NCBI GenBank assembly: GCA_005880875.1
Contig: VBJI01000005.1
Location: forward strand, 1 to 39,587
Direction of reading: 5' to 3'
Length of the DNA: 39,587 nucleotides
From: Chloroflexota bacterium
GTDB lineage: Bacteria > Chloroflexota > Dormibacteria > CF-121
A program made the position numbers and the translations under genes. Shown here piece after piece: positions 18,851 to 26,662 of the stretch (the stretch's first letter is position 1; each line of letters opens with the position of its first letter). The notes under the pieces are model-generated. The model did not search any database. It saw only the letters and a program-made list of their open reading frames with translations, and was not told the DNA's origin.

Positions 18851-19357
18851 ATGAGCAGTGTGATTCGTTGGTCACCAATCAGTGACCTGATGTCTCTCCA
18901 TAGCGCCATGGATCGCCTGTTTGGCGATACCTTCGGTCTGCCGGGCCAGTCACGGACCGTCGGCGCGGTCGGCGAAGGCTATCTGCCGCTGGACGTCTAC
19001 CAGACCGACAGGGAATGGGTGATCCGGGCCGCGGTGCCGGGCATCGATCCAGGCGCGGTCGAAGTCACCTTCGACGGCGGGCAGATCAACATCAAGGGCG
19101 AGATCAAGCCGCCGGCGAATACTCAGCCCGAGCACTACTGGCTGCGCGAGAATTTCTACGGGAAGTTCAGCCGCCAGGTGACCCTGCCGGAGGACGCGCT
19201 CGGCGAGCAGGCGAAGGCCGAGTTCCTCAACGGCATGCTGATCCTCAGGTTGCCGAAGGCTCAACCGGCAAGGCCGAAATCGGTGAAGATTCCGATCAGC
19301 GGCGGGACCGGCACCAACAGCGAGCCCAAGCAGCTGGAGACGCCCGGCCGGAAATAG
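18851..19357 (+). CDS. Hsp20 / alpha-crystallin family small heat shock protein
   Basis: The 168-residue protein has a short N-terminus (DLMSLHSAMDRLFGDTFG) and an alpha-crystallin domain from about residue 40: LPLDVYQTDREWVIRAAVPGI, then WLRENFYGKFSRQVTLPEDA, and the signature AEFLNGMLILRLPK. A KSVKIPI segment follows, giving the I-x-I type motif used in oligomer assembly. It holds unfolding proteins in an ATP-independent way. The ATG has a strong AAAGGAGG site that lies inside a small hairpin. A bidirectional terminator follows the stop. Confidence 0.95.
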   Translation: MSSVIRWSPISDLMSLHSAMDRLFGDTFGLPGQSRTVGAVGEGYLPLDVYQTDREWVIRAAVPGIDPGAVEVTFDGGQINIKGEIKPPANTQPEHYWLRENFYGKFSRQVTLPEDALGEQAKAEFLNGMLILRLPKAQPARPKSVKIPISGGTGTNSEPKQLETPGRK

Positions 19358-19377
19358 GCTGCCGATCCGAACGCAAC

Positions 19378-19402
19378 AAAGCCGCCCTTGCCGGGCGGCT
19401 TT
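19378..19402. terminator. Bidirectional rho-independent terminator
   Basis: AAAGCCGCCC (19378-19387), loop TTGCC and GGGCGGCTTT (19393-19402) form a perfect 10-bp stem with A/T ends on both sides. It lies between the convergent hsp20 and yjbQ genes and can serve both. Confidence 0.85.
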
Positions 19403-19408
19403 ACTGTC

Positions 19409-19792
19409 TTAGCCGAGGACCGTGACCTGGAAATGGCGCTCGCGCGGCCCGTCGAATTCCGCGATGTAGATCCCCTGCCAGCGGCCCAGCGCCAGCCGGC
19501 TGTTGCGCACCGGGATGGTCTGCGACGTGCCGATCAGGCTCGCCTTGATGTGCGCGGCGGCATTGCCTTCGGCATGCCGGTAATGGTTCTCCCAGGGAAC
19601 CAGCGCCTCGAGGCTGGCCATGACGTCGGCCCTCACGTCGGGGTCGGCATTCTCGTTGATGAACACGCCGGCGGTGGTGTGGGAGACGTACACGTGGCAG
19701 AGGCCCGTGTGCACCCCGCTCTCGGCAACCGCCCGCGCCACCCGGTCGGTGACGTCGATGACCTCATCGTGCTCCCGCGAGCGGACCGTCAT
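19409..19792 (-). CDS. YjbQ / UPF0047 family protein
   Basis: The 127-residue protein matches the YjbQ family: VYVSHTTAGVFINENADPDV, followed by PWENHYRHAEGNAAAHIKAS and the C-terminal RLALGRWQGIYIAEFDGPR. Conserved His and Glu residues form a pocket in the trimeric family structures. A thiamin phosphate synthase-like activity has been reported for some members, but the cellular role is unclear. ATG 19792 gives the normal family length; a longer form from an upstream GTG would add about ten residues. It ends at the shared terminator with hsp20 and is divergent from the GH15 gene. Confidence 0.88.
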   Translation of the reverse strand: MTVRSREHDEVIDVTDRVARAVAESGVHTGLCHVYVSHTTAGVFINENADPDVRADVMASLEALVPWENHYRHAEGNAAAHIKASLIGTSQTIPVRNSRLALGRWQGIYIAEFDGPRERHFQVTVLG

Positions 19793-19812
19793 CGTATCGG
19801 TTCGGGCTGGAG

Positions 19813-19841
19813 TTGACACCCTGGCGTCCAACGCGATCGTA
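19813..19841 (+). promoter_or_regulatory. Possible promoter of the GH15 gene
   Basis: A perfect TTGACA at 19813-19818 faces the glucoamylase gene. The -10 is not clear: GATCGT at 16 bases or ATCGTA at 17 bases are weak matches. It is the only good -35-like element in this 94-base divergent spacer. Confidence 0.3.
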
Positions 19842-19850
19842 ACAATCCAT

Positions 19851-19865
19851 GCGGGGAATCCCCGC
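19851..19865. repeat. REP-like palindrome, divergent variant
   Basis: GCGGGGAATCCCCGC is a perfect palindrome around one A/T centre, differing from the CGCGGGAATCCCGCG core of the other copies by one extra G/C pair. It lacks the ACCCTGA flank. It lies 21 bases before the GH15 start codon and could also act as a leader hairpin. Confidence 0.4.
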
Positions 19866-19886
19866 AAGCCCCTGAACAACTGGATA

Positions 19887-21908
19887 ATGGCCGACGTGTC
19901 TCGCGACCTGCCGATCGGCAACGGCGCCCTGCTCGTCAACTTCGATCACAACTACCAGCTGCGCGACATCTATTACCCGCGGGTCGGCCAGGAGAACCAC
20001 ACCAGCGGCGAGCCCTGCCGCTTTGGGATCTGGGTCGATGGTCGTTTCGCCTGGCTCGATGACCCTGCGTGGTCGAAAAACCTCGTCTACCTGCCTGACA
20101 CGCTGGTGACCAACGTCACGGTCTCCCACCCGGATCTCCTGGTCACCGTGACCTTCAACGATGCCGTCGACCTCGGCCGAGACGCCCTCTTCCGGAGGGT
20201 GAAGGTCCAAAACGACGGCCCGGAGCGGGAAGTCCGGCTGTTCTTTCACTTCGACTGGCACATCTACGGCACCGAGGTGGGCGACACCGTCATGTATTAC
20301 CCGGCGGTCAAAGGACTCGTCGCCTACAAGGGACAGCGCTGCTTCGCCGCCTGCGCCATGGTGGGCGATCGGTTCGGTCTCGACGGCTATGCCTGCGGCA
20401 AGAAAGACGTGGGCGGCGCTCAGGGCACCTGGCGGGACGCGGAGGACGGCGAGCTCGGGAACAACCCGATCGAGCAGGGTTCGGTCGACATGACGCTCGC
20501 CCTGAAGCTCGGTCGCATCCCATCGGGGCAGGCCCAGGCCGCCTATCAGTGGTTGATCGCGGCGCGCAACTTCGCCGAGCTGCAGACGGTCGCGGACGTG
20601 GTGACGCTGCGCGGGCCGGAAGCATTCCTCACTCGCACCCGTTCCTACTGGACCGCATGGGTGAACAAGGAGGACCGGGAGTTTGCCGACCTGTCGCCGC
20701 GGGTGGCCGAGCTCTATCGTCGTTGCCTGCTGGTGGTCCGTACCCAGGTCGACGCCGGCGGCGCCGTGCTGGCGGCGAATGACGCCGACGTCGTCAAGTT
20801 CGCGCGCGATACCTATAGCTATATGTGGCCGCGGGACGCCGCCCTGGCGGTCTATGCCATGGACCAGGCCGGCTACGTCGACCTGCCGCGCCGCTTCTTC
20901 GAGCTCTGCGCCCGGATCGTCACCAAGGAGGGGTACTTCCGGCATAAGTACACCCCGGCCGGGGATCCGGGCAGCAGCTGGCATCCCTGGGTCGACGCCA
21001 CCGGCAAGCCGCAATATCCGATCCAGGAGGACGAGACCGGGCTGGTGCTCTTCGCGCTGTGGCAGCACTACGATCGCCATCGCGACTTCGAGTTCTTCAA
21101 GGCCTACTACCGGCCGCTGATCATCCTCGCGGCTGATTTCCTGGCCGGCTACATCGATCCGGTGACCGGCCTGCCCGAACCCAGTTACGACCTCTGGGAA
21201 GAGCGGCGGGGCGTGATGAGCTTCACGGCGGCCGCGGTCTGGGCGGGCCTCAAGGCTGCCGCCAACTTCGCCCAGCTCTACGGCGAGATGACGCTGGCCG
21301 ACCGCTATCGGGCAGCGGCCGACGGCATCCAGGTGGGAGCCCGTCGCTTCCTGTTCGACCCGGAGCTCAACCGGTTCATCCGGCGGATTTACGTACGACC
21401 CGACGGGACCACCGCGCGAGATCTCACCATCGATTCGAGCGTCTACGGGCTCTGGTACTTCGGCATGTTCGCGGCGGACGATCCGATGATCGTCAGCACC
21501 ATGACCTCGGTCTATGACCGGCTCTGGTGCAAGACCGAGGTCGGCGGTATTGCCCGTTACGAGAACGACTGGTACTACCAGGTGAGTCAGGACATCGCCA
21601 ACGTTCCGGGTAATCCCTGGTTCATCTGCACCATGTGGTACGGCCAGTGGGTCGTCAGCCAGGCGAAGTCGGTCGACGAGCTGCAGCGCGCCCACGACAT
21701 CCTCGAGTGGGTGGCCGGCGCCGCGCTGCCCAGCGGCGTGCTCGCCGAGCAGCTCAACCCCTACTCGAAGGCGCCGCTCTCCGTCTCGCCCTTGACCTGG
21801 AGTCACGCCACTGTGGTCTCCCTGGTGCACGAATATGTGCGCAAGCGCAAGGCCTTGCTCGCGGCCCCGGCGGCGGCGCCCCGTTCCACCGATCTCCAGC
21901 CCGCCTGA
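19887..21908 (+). CDS. GH15 glucoamylase/glucan glucosidase-like enzyme
   Basis: The 673-residue protein has an N-terminal beta-sandwich domain (about 1-270; IGNGALLVNFDHNYQLRDIY, then RVGQENHT) and a C-terminal (alpha/alpha)6 barrel with DTYSYMWPRDAALAVYAMD and FRHKYTPAGDPGSSWHPW. The family 15 catalytic acids fit E438 (SYDLWEERRG) as general acid and E621 (GVLAEQLNP) as base. These enzymes release glucose from the non-reducing ends of maltodextrins, dextran or trehalose. No signal peptide is present at ATG 19887, so it is probably cytoplasmic and may act on storage glycogen or trehalose. In-frame upstream codons belong to the antisense of yjbQ and are not used. Confidence 0.9.
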   Translation: MADVSRDLPIGNGALLVNFDHNYQLRDIYYPRVGQENHTSGEPCRFGIWVDGRFAWLDDPAWSKNLVYLPDTLVTNVTVSHPDLLVTVTFNDAVDLGRDALFRRVKVQNDGPEREVRLFFHFDWHIYGTEVGDTVMYYPAVKGLVAYKGQRCFAACAMVGDRFGLDGYACGKKDVGGAQGTWRDAEDGELGNNPIEQGSVDMTLALKLGRIPSGQAQAAYQWLIAARNFAELQTVADVVTLRGPEAFLTRTRSYWTAWVNKEDREFADLSPRVAELYRRCLLVVRTQVDAGGAVLAANDADVVKFARDTYSYMWPRDAALAVYAMDQAGYVDLPRRFFELCARIVTKEGYFRHKYTPAGDPGSSWHPWVDATGKPQYPIQEDETGLVLFALWQHYDRHRDFEFFKAYYRPLIILAADFLAGYIDPVTGLPEPSYDLWEERRGVMSFTAAAVWAGLKAAANFAQLYGEMTLADRYRAAADGIQVGARRFLFDPELNRFIRRIYVRPDGTTARDLTIDSSVYGLWYFGMFAADDPMIVSTMTSVYDRLWCKTEVGGIARYENDWYYQVSQDIANVPGNPWFICTMWYGQWVVSQAKSVDELQRAHDILEWVAGAALPSGVLAEQLNPYSKAPLSVSPLTWSHATVVSLVHEYVRKRKALLAAPAAAPRSTDLQPA

Positions 21909-21924
21909 GCCCAATCCTCAGCAC

Positions 21925-21940
21925 TCGGGCCGAGACCCGA
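21925..21940 (+). terminator. Weak terminator-like hairpin after the GH15 gene
   Basis: TCGGG and CCCGA can pair around CCGAGA, followed by a short T-rich stretch (TGTTTG). The 5-bp stem is weak and the T-run poor, so this is only a possible stop for the GH15 transcript. Confidence 0.3.
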
Positions 21941-21960
21941 TGTTTGACCGATCCTCGCTT

Positions 21961-21969
21961 TGCTATCCT
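21961..21969 (+). promoter_or_regulatory. Extended -10 promoter of the respiratory block
   Basis: TGC-TATCCT is an extended -10 element (TGn plus hexamer) that ends seven bases before GTG 21977. The transcript would start at or next to the start codon of the Rieske gene. The TTGACC at 21944 is only 14 bases upstream and is probably not a working -35. Confidence 0.48.
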
Positions 21970-21976
21970 CGACTCC

Positions 21977-22567
21977 GTGCGCGGCGTGATCGCGGCGATC
22001 AAGGCTGATTTCGGCTGCCTGCTCGTGGCCGCGCTTTTTATCATCATCATGGCGTCCACCATCGTCTTCACCGTCGCCAGCGCGATCGCGCTCTTCCAGA
22101 GCGTCAAATTCATCCAGCCGAATGCCACCTACGAGGACCCGCCAGCGTTCAAACCGGTGGGGGATCTCGCGATTCCGACCAATTACGCGGTCGGTTCCAC
22201 CACGGTGATCATCGACAAACGAGTGGTGATCAACCGTGATACCGACGGCTTTTATGCCATCAGCCTGATCTGTACTCACCTGGGCTGCACCCCGCGCTAC
22301 TTTCCCGATGTGACGAGTGACCTTGTCAACGCGGGCACCCAGATCTCGAAGGACCCCGACACCGGCCAGCTGGCCACCAGGGCAAACCCGATCCTGCCCG
22401 GTTTCAAGTGCCCCTGCCATGGCAGCCGCTATTTCCGAGACGCCGACAACTTTTTCGGTCCGGCGCCGCGCCCCATGGACCGGGTCCACATCGAGCTGGC
22501 CAAAGACGGCAAACTGTTCATCGACCGCTCGATCGTCGTGGATCATCACTACCGCTTGAAGGTCTAG
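21977..22567 (+). CDS. Rieske iron-sulfur protein of a cytochrome bc-type complex
   Basis: The protein has about 196 residues from GTG 21977. An N-terminal transmembrane helix (CLLVAALFIIIMASTIVFTV) anchors it, and the Rieske domain carries CTHLGC and CPCHGS, the Cys and His ligands of the 2Fe-2S cluster. It takes electrons from quinol and passes them to a c-type cytochrome. The frame stays open far upstream into the GH15 gene, so the start is set by the extended -10 box and by the position of the membrane anchor; TTG 21944 is a less likely alternative. It is the first gene of the block Rieske-cytochrome b-subunit IV-cytochrome c. Confidence 0.9.
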   Translation: MRGVIAAIKADFGCLLVAALFIIIMASTIVFTVASAIALFQSVKFIQPNATYEDPPAFKPVGDLAIPTNYAVGSTTVIIDKRVVINRDTDGFYAISLICTHLGCTPRYFPDVTSDLVNAGTQISKDPDTGQLATRANPILPGFKCPCHGSRYFRDADNFFGPAPRPMDRVHIELAKDGKLFIDRSIVVDHHYRLKV

Positions 22568-22585
22568 AAGACACCAGGAGGGTTC

Positions 22586-23317
22586 ATGAAGGTCATCCGT
22601 GGCGCGGTCGATGAAATGTGGTCGGTCATGGAGCAGATGGTGGGATCGATCTTCCGCCATGGCCTCCCGCTGACCGACAAGATCGCGGCGCGCACCGCCC
22701 TGACCAACTTCGTGCTTCACATCCACCCGGTCCGCGTCCGGCGATCGTGGATCCGGATGTCCTATACCCTCTGCCTGGGAGGACTCTCGTTCTTTCTTTT
22801 CATCGTGCTGACCGTCACCGGTCTCTACCTGATGTTCTATTACGTCCCTTCCATCAACCACGCCTACCAGGACATGCGCGACCTGCAGTTCGTGGTCACC
22901 TTTGGTGGGCTGATCCGCAACATGCACCGCTGGGCCGCGCACGCGATGGTGATCACCGTCTGGTTGCACATGGCGCGGGTCTTCCTGACCGGCTCGTACA
23001 AGAAACCGCGGGAGTTCAACTGGGGCGTGGGGACGTTGCTGCTGCTGATCACGCTGCTGCTCAGCTTCACCGGCTACCTGCTCCCCTGGGACCAGTTGTC
23101 GATCTGGGCGGTGACGGTCGGCACGAACATGGCGAAGTACGCGCCGATTGCCGGCCCGTACACCCGTTACCTGATGCTCGGTGGCCACGCGGTGGGGGAC
23201 GCGACCCTGCTCCGCTTCTACGTGATGCACGTGGTGGGATTGCCGCTCATCGGCTTCCTGCTAATGGTCGTGCACTTCTGGCGGGTGCGAAAAGATGGTT
23301 TCAGTGGAGGTCTCTAG
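22586..23317 (+). CDS. Cytochrome b (b6-type, N-terminal half)
   Basis: The 243-residue protein is the four-helix, haem-carrying cytochrome b of a split (b6-type) complex. The haem-ligating histidines are in [18 protein letters not shown] and in [43 protein letters not shown] is the quinol-site region. The split between cytochrome b and subunit IV is typical of Gram-positive b6c and of photosynthetic b6f complexes. An AGGAGGG site precedes the ATG. It is followed six bases later by subunit IV. Confidence 0.95.
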   Translation: MKVIRGAVDEMWSVMEQMVGSIFRHGLPLTDKIAARTALTNFVLHIHPVRVRRSWIRMSYTLCLGGLSFFLFIVLTVTGLYLMFYYVPSINHAYQDMRDLQFVVTFGGLIRNMHRWAAHAMVITVWLHMARVFLTGSYKKPREFNWGVGTLLLLITLLLSFTGYLLPWDQLSIWAVTVGTNMAKYAPIAGPYTRYLMLGGHAVGDATLLRFYVMHVVGLPLIGFLLMVVHFWRVRKDGFSGGL

Positions 23318-23323
23318 GGTTTA

Positions 23324-23866
23324 GTGGCTACTGAGGCGCGCGACCGGATCGCCGCCCGCGACCGGGTGGAAGCCCGCCGGCGTCAGGTCGACGCGCCCTC
23401 CACGCTGCGGGACGACAGCGACGACGAAATGATCGTCTCGTTTCCCGAGTTCGTCTTCAAGGAGTTCATCGCCATGGTGGCGATGACGGTCTTCCTGGTC
23501 CTCGTGTCGATCTTCCTGCAGGCGCCGTTGCTGGGGCAGGCCAACCCGGGGGTGACGCCCAATCCGTCCAAGGCGCCCTGGTACTTCCTGGGGCTGCAGG
23601 AGCTGCTGTCGCGATTTCCGCCGCTGATGGCGGGGGTCGCCTTTCCCACCTTCGTCATCGTGCTGATGATCCTGGTGCCCTTTCTGGACCGCAATCCGAG
23701 CCGCCGGCCATCGGAACGGAAGGTGGCCATCATTCTCTTCGCGCTCTACATGGCCATCGTGGTCGCCCTCGTCATCATCGGCACCTTCTTCCGTGGTCAT
23801 GAGTTCATCTGGAACTGGAGCTGGGTGCTCGGCAACCCGCAGACCTGCGGAGGCAAATCGTGCTAG
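23324..23866 (+). CDS. Cytochrome b complex subunit IV
   Basis: The 180-residue protein is the C-terminal half of the split cytochrome b. It has three transmembrane helices and the signature NPSKAPWYFLGLQELL of subunit IV (PetD/QcrC-like), which helps form the quinol-oxidation site. The start is a GTG, giving a charged N-terminus of about 35 residues before the membrane part. It overlaps the cytochrome c gene by seven bases. Confidence 0.92.
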   Translation: MATEARDRIAARDRVEARRRQVDAPSTLRDDSDDEMIVSFPEFVFKEFIAMVAMTVFLVLVSIFLQAPLLGQANPGVTPNPSKAPWYFLGLQELLSRFPPLMAGVAFPTFVIVLMILVPFLDRNPSRRPSERKVAIILFALYMAIVVALVIIGTFFRGHEFIWNWSWVLGNPQTCGGKSC

Positions 23867-24891
23867 GCCGGGTGTTCCTCGTGGTCAGCGTTGGCTTCAT
23901 GGTGTTGCTGGGCTACGCCTTTTATCAGGACTTCAACCGGCCGTGGCTGCCGATCCAGCAGGCCTACGCGCAAAAATACGGGGCCGATTTCCCCATCCAG
24001 GTGCAGCAGCTGTTCCCGCGGGTCCAGGTCAACAATCAGTTCGTGGTCGAGCGTTGCATCACCTGTCACGTGCCCGACGTCCAGAAGATCGGCCCGCAGG
24101 AGGCGGCGAACCGGCTGGGCCCGAACCATCCATCGGTGATCAATGACGCCGTCTTTGCCAAGTATGGCCAGGACACCCTGCTTTGCCGGCCGGTGGCCGC
24201 GGCCAGCGCCTCGGCCAGTGCGTCGCCAAAGGCCTCGGTAAAGCCGACGACCTCGGCCAAGCCGAGCGCTTCCGCCGCCCCCTCGTCATCGGCCGCGCCC
24301 GGCGCCGCGACCTCGCCCGCTCCGTCGGCCTCGGCCTCGCCCTCCGCCTCACCGGCGGCGACCACGGCGGCCAGCTGCTTCGACCCGCGGGCACAGCCCT
24401 ATTACGTGCTGGACGCGAACGGCAAAGTGGTCAACGATCCGACCACCAACAAGCCGATCACCGCCCAGCTGACCGGCTTCATCCCCAACGCCTACAAGGG
24501 GCTGGGCATCGACGAGAGCGGCTGCATCATCTGCCACAACGGCAATCGCCAGGCCACCGCCGAAGCCGGCGCGCATCAGAACCTGGTCCCCAATCCATTC
24601 GCGGTCGCCGACAAGGCGCCGCAGCTGTACGAGAACAACTGCGCCCAGTGTCACGGGGCGCTGGGTGAGGGTGGCAAGGGACCGCCCCTCAACGACCAGA
24701 ACCGACTTGGCTTCTTCAGCGACGACTACTACTACCGTTGCATCTACCTGGGGAATACCGGCGAGGAGCACCTGGGGACGATCATGCCGCCCTGGGGGGC
24801 CAAGAAGCTGCTGCCGGCCCCGATCAACGACAACATCAATCTGCTGGTGCACTGGATCCGGATGTGGCAGCAGTACTCGAGCCTGCCATGA
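23860..24891 (+). CDS. Tri-haem c-type cytochrome with Ala/Ser/Pro linker
   Basis: The 343-residue protein has an N-terminal signal anchor (about 4-22) and three CxxCH sites: CITCH at 66-70, CIICH at 222-226 and CAQCH at 261-265. Between the first and second is a low-complexity linker, about 112-170, made almost only of Ala, Ser, Pro and Lys. The C-terminal part resembles a mono-haem class I cytochrome c with Met in the TIMPPWG segment as axial ligand. It is probably the cytochrome c subunit of the bc complex, or an electron carrier to the oxidase. GTG 23860 has GGAGG six bases upstream and overlaps the subunit IV stop. Confidence 0.9.
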   Translation: MLGRVFLVVSVGFMVLLGYAFYQDFNRPWLPIQQAYAQKYGADFPIQVQQLFPRVQVNNQFVVERCITCHVPDVQKIGPQEAANRLGPNHPSVINDAVFAKYGQDTLLCRPVAAASASASASPKASVKPTTSAKPSASAAPSSSAAPGAATSPAPSASASPSASPAATTAASCFDPRAQPYYVLDANGKVVNDPTTNKPITAQLTGFIPNAYKGLGIDESGCIICHNGNRQATAEAGAHQNLVPNPFAVADKAPQLYENNCAQCHGALGEGGKGPPLNDQNRLGFFSDDYYYRCIYLGNTGEEHLGTIMPPWGAKKLLPAPINDNINLLVHWIRMWQQYSSLP

Positions 24892-24928
24892 ACCACCCCG
24901 TCGAATCTTCGATTCTCCGGGGACCCCG

Positions 24929-25060
24929 ATGAGACGACAGCAGCTCAGGAACCTGATCGGCACGGCGTTCGCGTTCATCGTCCTGGCCGGTTTGACCGCG
25001 CTCGTCATCCTCTCCGAGAACCTGCTCGACGTCACCAAGGCGCACAAGGCGGGCGGCTGA
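24929..25060 (+). CDS. Small single-pass membrane protein, 43 residues
   Basis: The protein has a basic start (MRRQQLRNL) and one transmembrane helix (GTAFAFIVLAGLTALVILSE), then a short polar end. It is too short for standard gene calls, but it lies in an operon and its stop overlaps the next ATG (TGATG). A 14-codon ORF (ATG 24888) bridges it to the cytochrome c gene with stop-start overlaps at both ends, which suggests translational coupling. It is probably a small accessory subunit of the bc complex or oxidase, but no family is recognised. Confidence 0.55.
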   Translation: MRRQQLRNLIGTAFAFIVLAGLTALVILSENLLDVTKAHKAGG

Positions 25061-25194
25061 TGGTCCTGCTGCTCGTCGAGTTGCTCAACCTGACCCGAGA
25101 TCCCGGTGTGGGCGACTTCTTCTTCGTGCTGGTCTGGGCCGTCTGCAGCCTGTTGCTGGTCGCCTACTACTGTTATCGGATGTTCCAGCGGTAA
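25060..25194 (+). CDS. Small single-pass membrane protein, 44 residues
   Basis: The ATG at 25060 overlaps the stop of the preceding small gene. The product starts MVLLLVELLNLTRDPGVG and has one transmembrane helix (DFFFVLVWAVCSLLLVAYYC) and a short basic end. I recognise no family. Its position between the cytochrome c and oxidase genes, and the tight overlap, suggest a small subunit or assembly helper of the respiratory chain. Confidence 0.55.
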   Translation: MVLLLVELLNLTRDPGVGDFFFVLVWAVCSLLLVAYYCYRMFQR

Positions 25195-25209
25195 ACCGCT
25201 TCAGTACCC

Positions 25210-25608
25210 GTGGTCGAGCCGCACCCAGCCCCCGTCCTGACCCCGCCGAGGCGAGGCCCCAGCGTCCGTATCGCCACCTGGCTCTCACTGATTCCGGGCC
25301 TCGGGCAGCTGTACAACCGCCAGCCCAAGCGGGCCGCGGTGTTCCTGCTGGGCGTCGTCGCTCTCTTTTTGCTCACCCTCAACATTCCGGGTGCCACCGC
25401 GGAGCTGCTCGCGTTTTGGAAGCCGCGCGGCAACGCCATGGTGATGCTCTCGCTGCTGGTGGAGATGCTTTCCCTGCTGCTCTTCATGGCGACATTTCTG
25501 CTGGCGTTGATCGGTTGGTACGACGCGATGCACGATGCGCGGCGCACGGCGCAGGAGATCAATGGCCTGCGGACCCCGGGCGGCCGCTGGTGGCTCTTTC
25601 ATCGATGA
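25210..25608 (+). CDS. Multi-pass membrane protein with TM2-like PGLGQLYNRQ motif
   Basis: The 132-residue protein starts at GTG 25210. After a Pro-rich N-terminus comes IATWLSLIPGLGQLYNRQPK, a motif seen in TM2-like proteins and at the N-terminus of some ABC permeases, followed by two further hydrophobic helices (VFLLGVVALFLLTLNI and LLLFMATFLLALIGW). The end is polar. The function is unknown. The gene lies between the two small membrane genes and coxB in the same direction, so it may be involved in oxidase assembly or be only a bystander. Confidence 0.6.
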   Translation: MVEPHPAPVLTPPRRGPSVRIATWLSLIPGLGQLYNRQPKRAAVFLLGVVALFLLTLNIPGATAELLAFWKPRGNAMVMLSLLVEMLSLLLFMATFLLALIGWYDAMHDARRTAQEINGLRTPGGRWWLFHR

Positions 25609-25636
25609 CCGCGATCAGTACACTGTCGTGAGCGTG

Positions 25637-26644
25637 ATGCCTCGTCGACTGTTGCTTGGCATGCTTCCCGCGGTCGGCGTCGCCGCGGCTCTCGTTCCAC
25701 TCCCCGCCGGCGCGGTCGACGTCAGCCCACTCAACTGCGCCGGTCCACAGGCCTGCGACATCGTGAACATCTATGCCGGCATCTTCTGGATCGCGATGGC
25801 GGTGCTGGTCATCGTCGGCGGGCTGATCGTCTACGCCGCGCTCCGTTTCCGGCGCAAAGACGACGTCGAGCCGCCGCAGGTTCACGGCAACGCCCGGCTC
25901 GAGCTGTTATGGACGGCGGTCCCGGTGGTGATCGTCGCCTTCCTCTTCGTCCGAACCACGCTGCGGATGGACTACGTCCGCAACGGGCCACCGCCGCAGG
26001 TAACGGTCCAGGTCACCGGCGTCCAGTGGGCCTGGGGCTTCAAATACTCCAACGGCAAGAGCAACTTCAGCAAGCTGACGATCCCCGCCGGTCAGGTGGT
26101 CAGGCTCGAGGTGACCAGCCGGGACGTGCTGCATTCGTTCTGGGTGCCGCGACTGGGGGGCCAGGTCTACGCCATCCCCGGACAGATGAACCACGGCTGG
26201 ATCGAGGCCAGCCAGCCGGGCCAGTATTTCGGACAATGCAACGAGTTCTGCGGCCTGGATCACTACTCGATGACGCTCGAGGTGGACGCGGTGACGCCCG
26301 CCCAGTATCAGGCGTTCCTGAGTGGCGCGCCGCCGCCAGGCGCAGGCCCGCCGCCGGCGCAGAAAGCCAACGGGGTCACGGCGGCCGCCAACGTCGCCGA
26401 GACCGATGAGCTGAAGTTCCAGCCGTCGAGCGCGACTGTGAAGGTGGGTGACGTCGTGCAATGGACGAACACGGGCAACTCGGTTCACAGCGTGACCTTC
26501 GATAATCAGCAGGTGCCCAGCCTGGACACCCAGAACGGCGGTGAAAAGTACGAGGTCAAATTCCTGAAGCCCGGCACCTACCACTACATCTGCACCTATC
26601 ACGTCACGTCGGGGATGACGGGCACCATCACGGTGAGCGGATGA
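25637..26644 (+). CDS. ctaC: Cytochrome c oxidase subunit II fused to a C-terminal cupredoxin domain
   Basis: The 335-residue protein has a signal sequence, two transmembrane helices (about 47-70 and 90-106) and a CuA domain with all ligands: H166, C201, E203, C205, H209 and M212 (in CNEFCGLDHYSM). After a Pro/Gly-rich linker (about 230-245) comes a second domain, about 250-335, with type I copper ligands H284, C319, H322 and M327. It resembles plastocyanin and could pass electrons to CuA. Such fusions are rarer than the CoxB-cytochrome c fusion. ATG 25637 is taken as start; GTG 25628 is an alternative. A TACACT box (25619-25624) lies 12 bases before it. Confidence 0.92.
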   Translation: MPRRLLLGMLPAVGVAAALVPLPAGAVDVSPLNCAGPQACDIVNIYAGIFWIAMAVLVIVGGLIVYAALRFRRKDDVEPPQVHGNARLELLWTAVPVVIVAFLFVRTTLRMDYVRNGPPPQVTVQVTGVQWAWGFKYSNGKSNFSKLTIPAGQVVRLEVTSRDVLHSFWVPRLGGQVYAIPGQMNHGWIEASQPGQYFGQCNEFCGLDHYSMTLEVDAVTPAQYQAFLSGAPPPGAGPPPAQKANGVTAAANVAETDELKFQPSSATVKVGDVVQWTNTGNSVHSVTFDNQQVPSLDTQNGGEKYEVKFLKPGTYHYICTYHVTSGMTGTITVSG

Positions 26645-26662
26645 TGAAGGAGATCAGAACCA

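Noticed and set aside
19764-21914. Long minus-strand frame (716 codons) opposite the GH15 gene
   Set aside because: Shadow of the real gene in GC-rich DNA; no recognisable motif, while the plus strand has full GH15 motifs.
21944-21949. TTGACC as -35 of the Rieske promoter
   Set aside because: Only 14 bases separate it from TATCCT; the extended TGn element explains the -10 better.
24181-24369. Ala/Ser/Pro codon repeats as a DNA repeat or recombination site
   Set aside because: They encode a low-complexity linker in frame inside the cytochrome c and show no regular DNA period or array.
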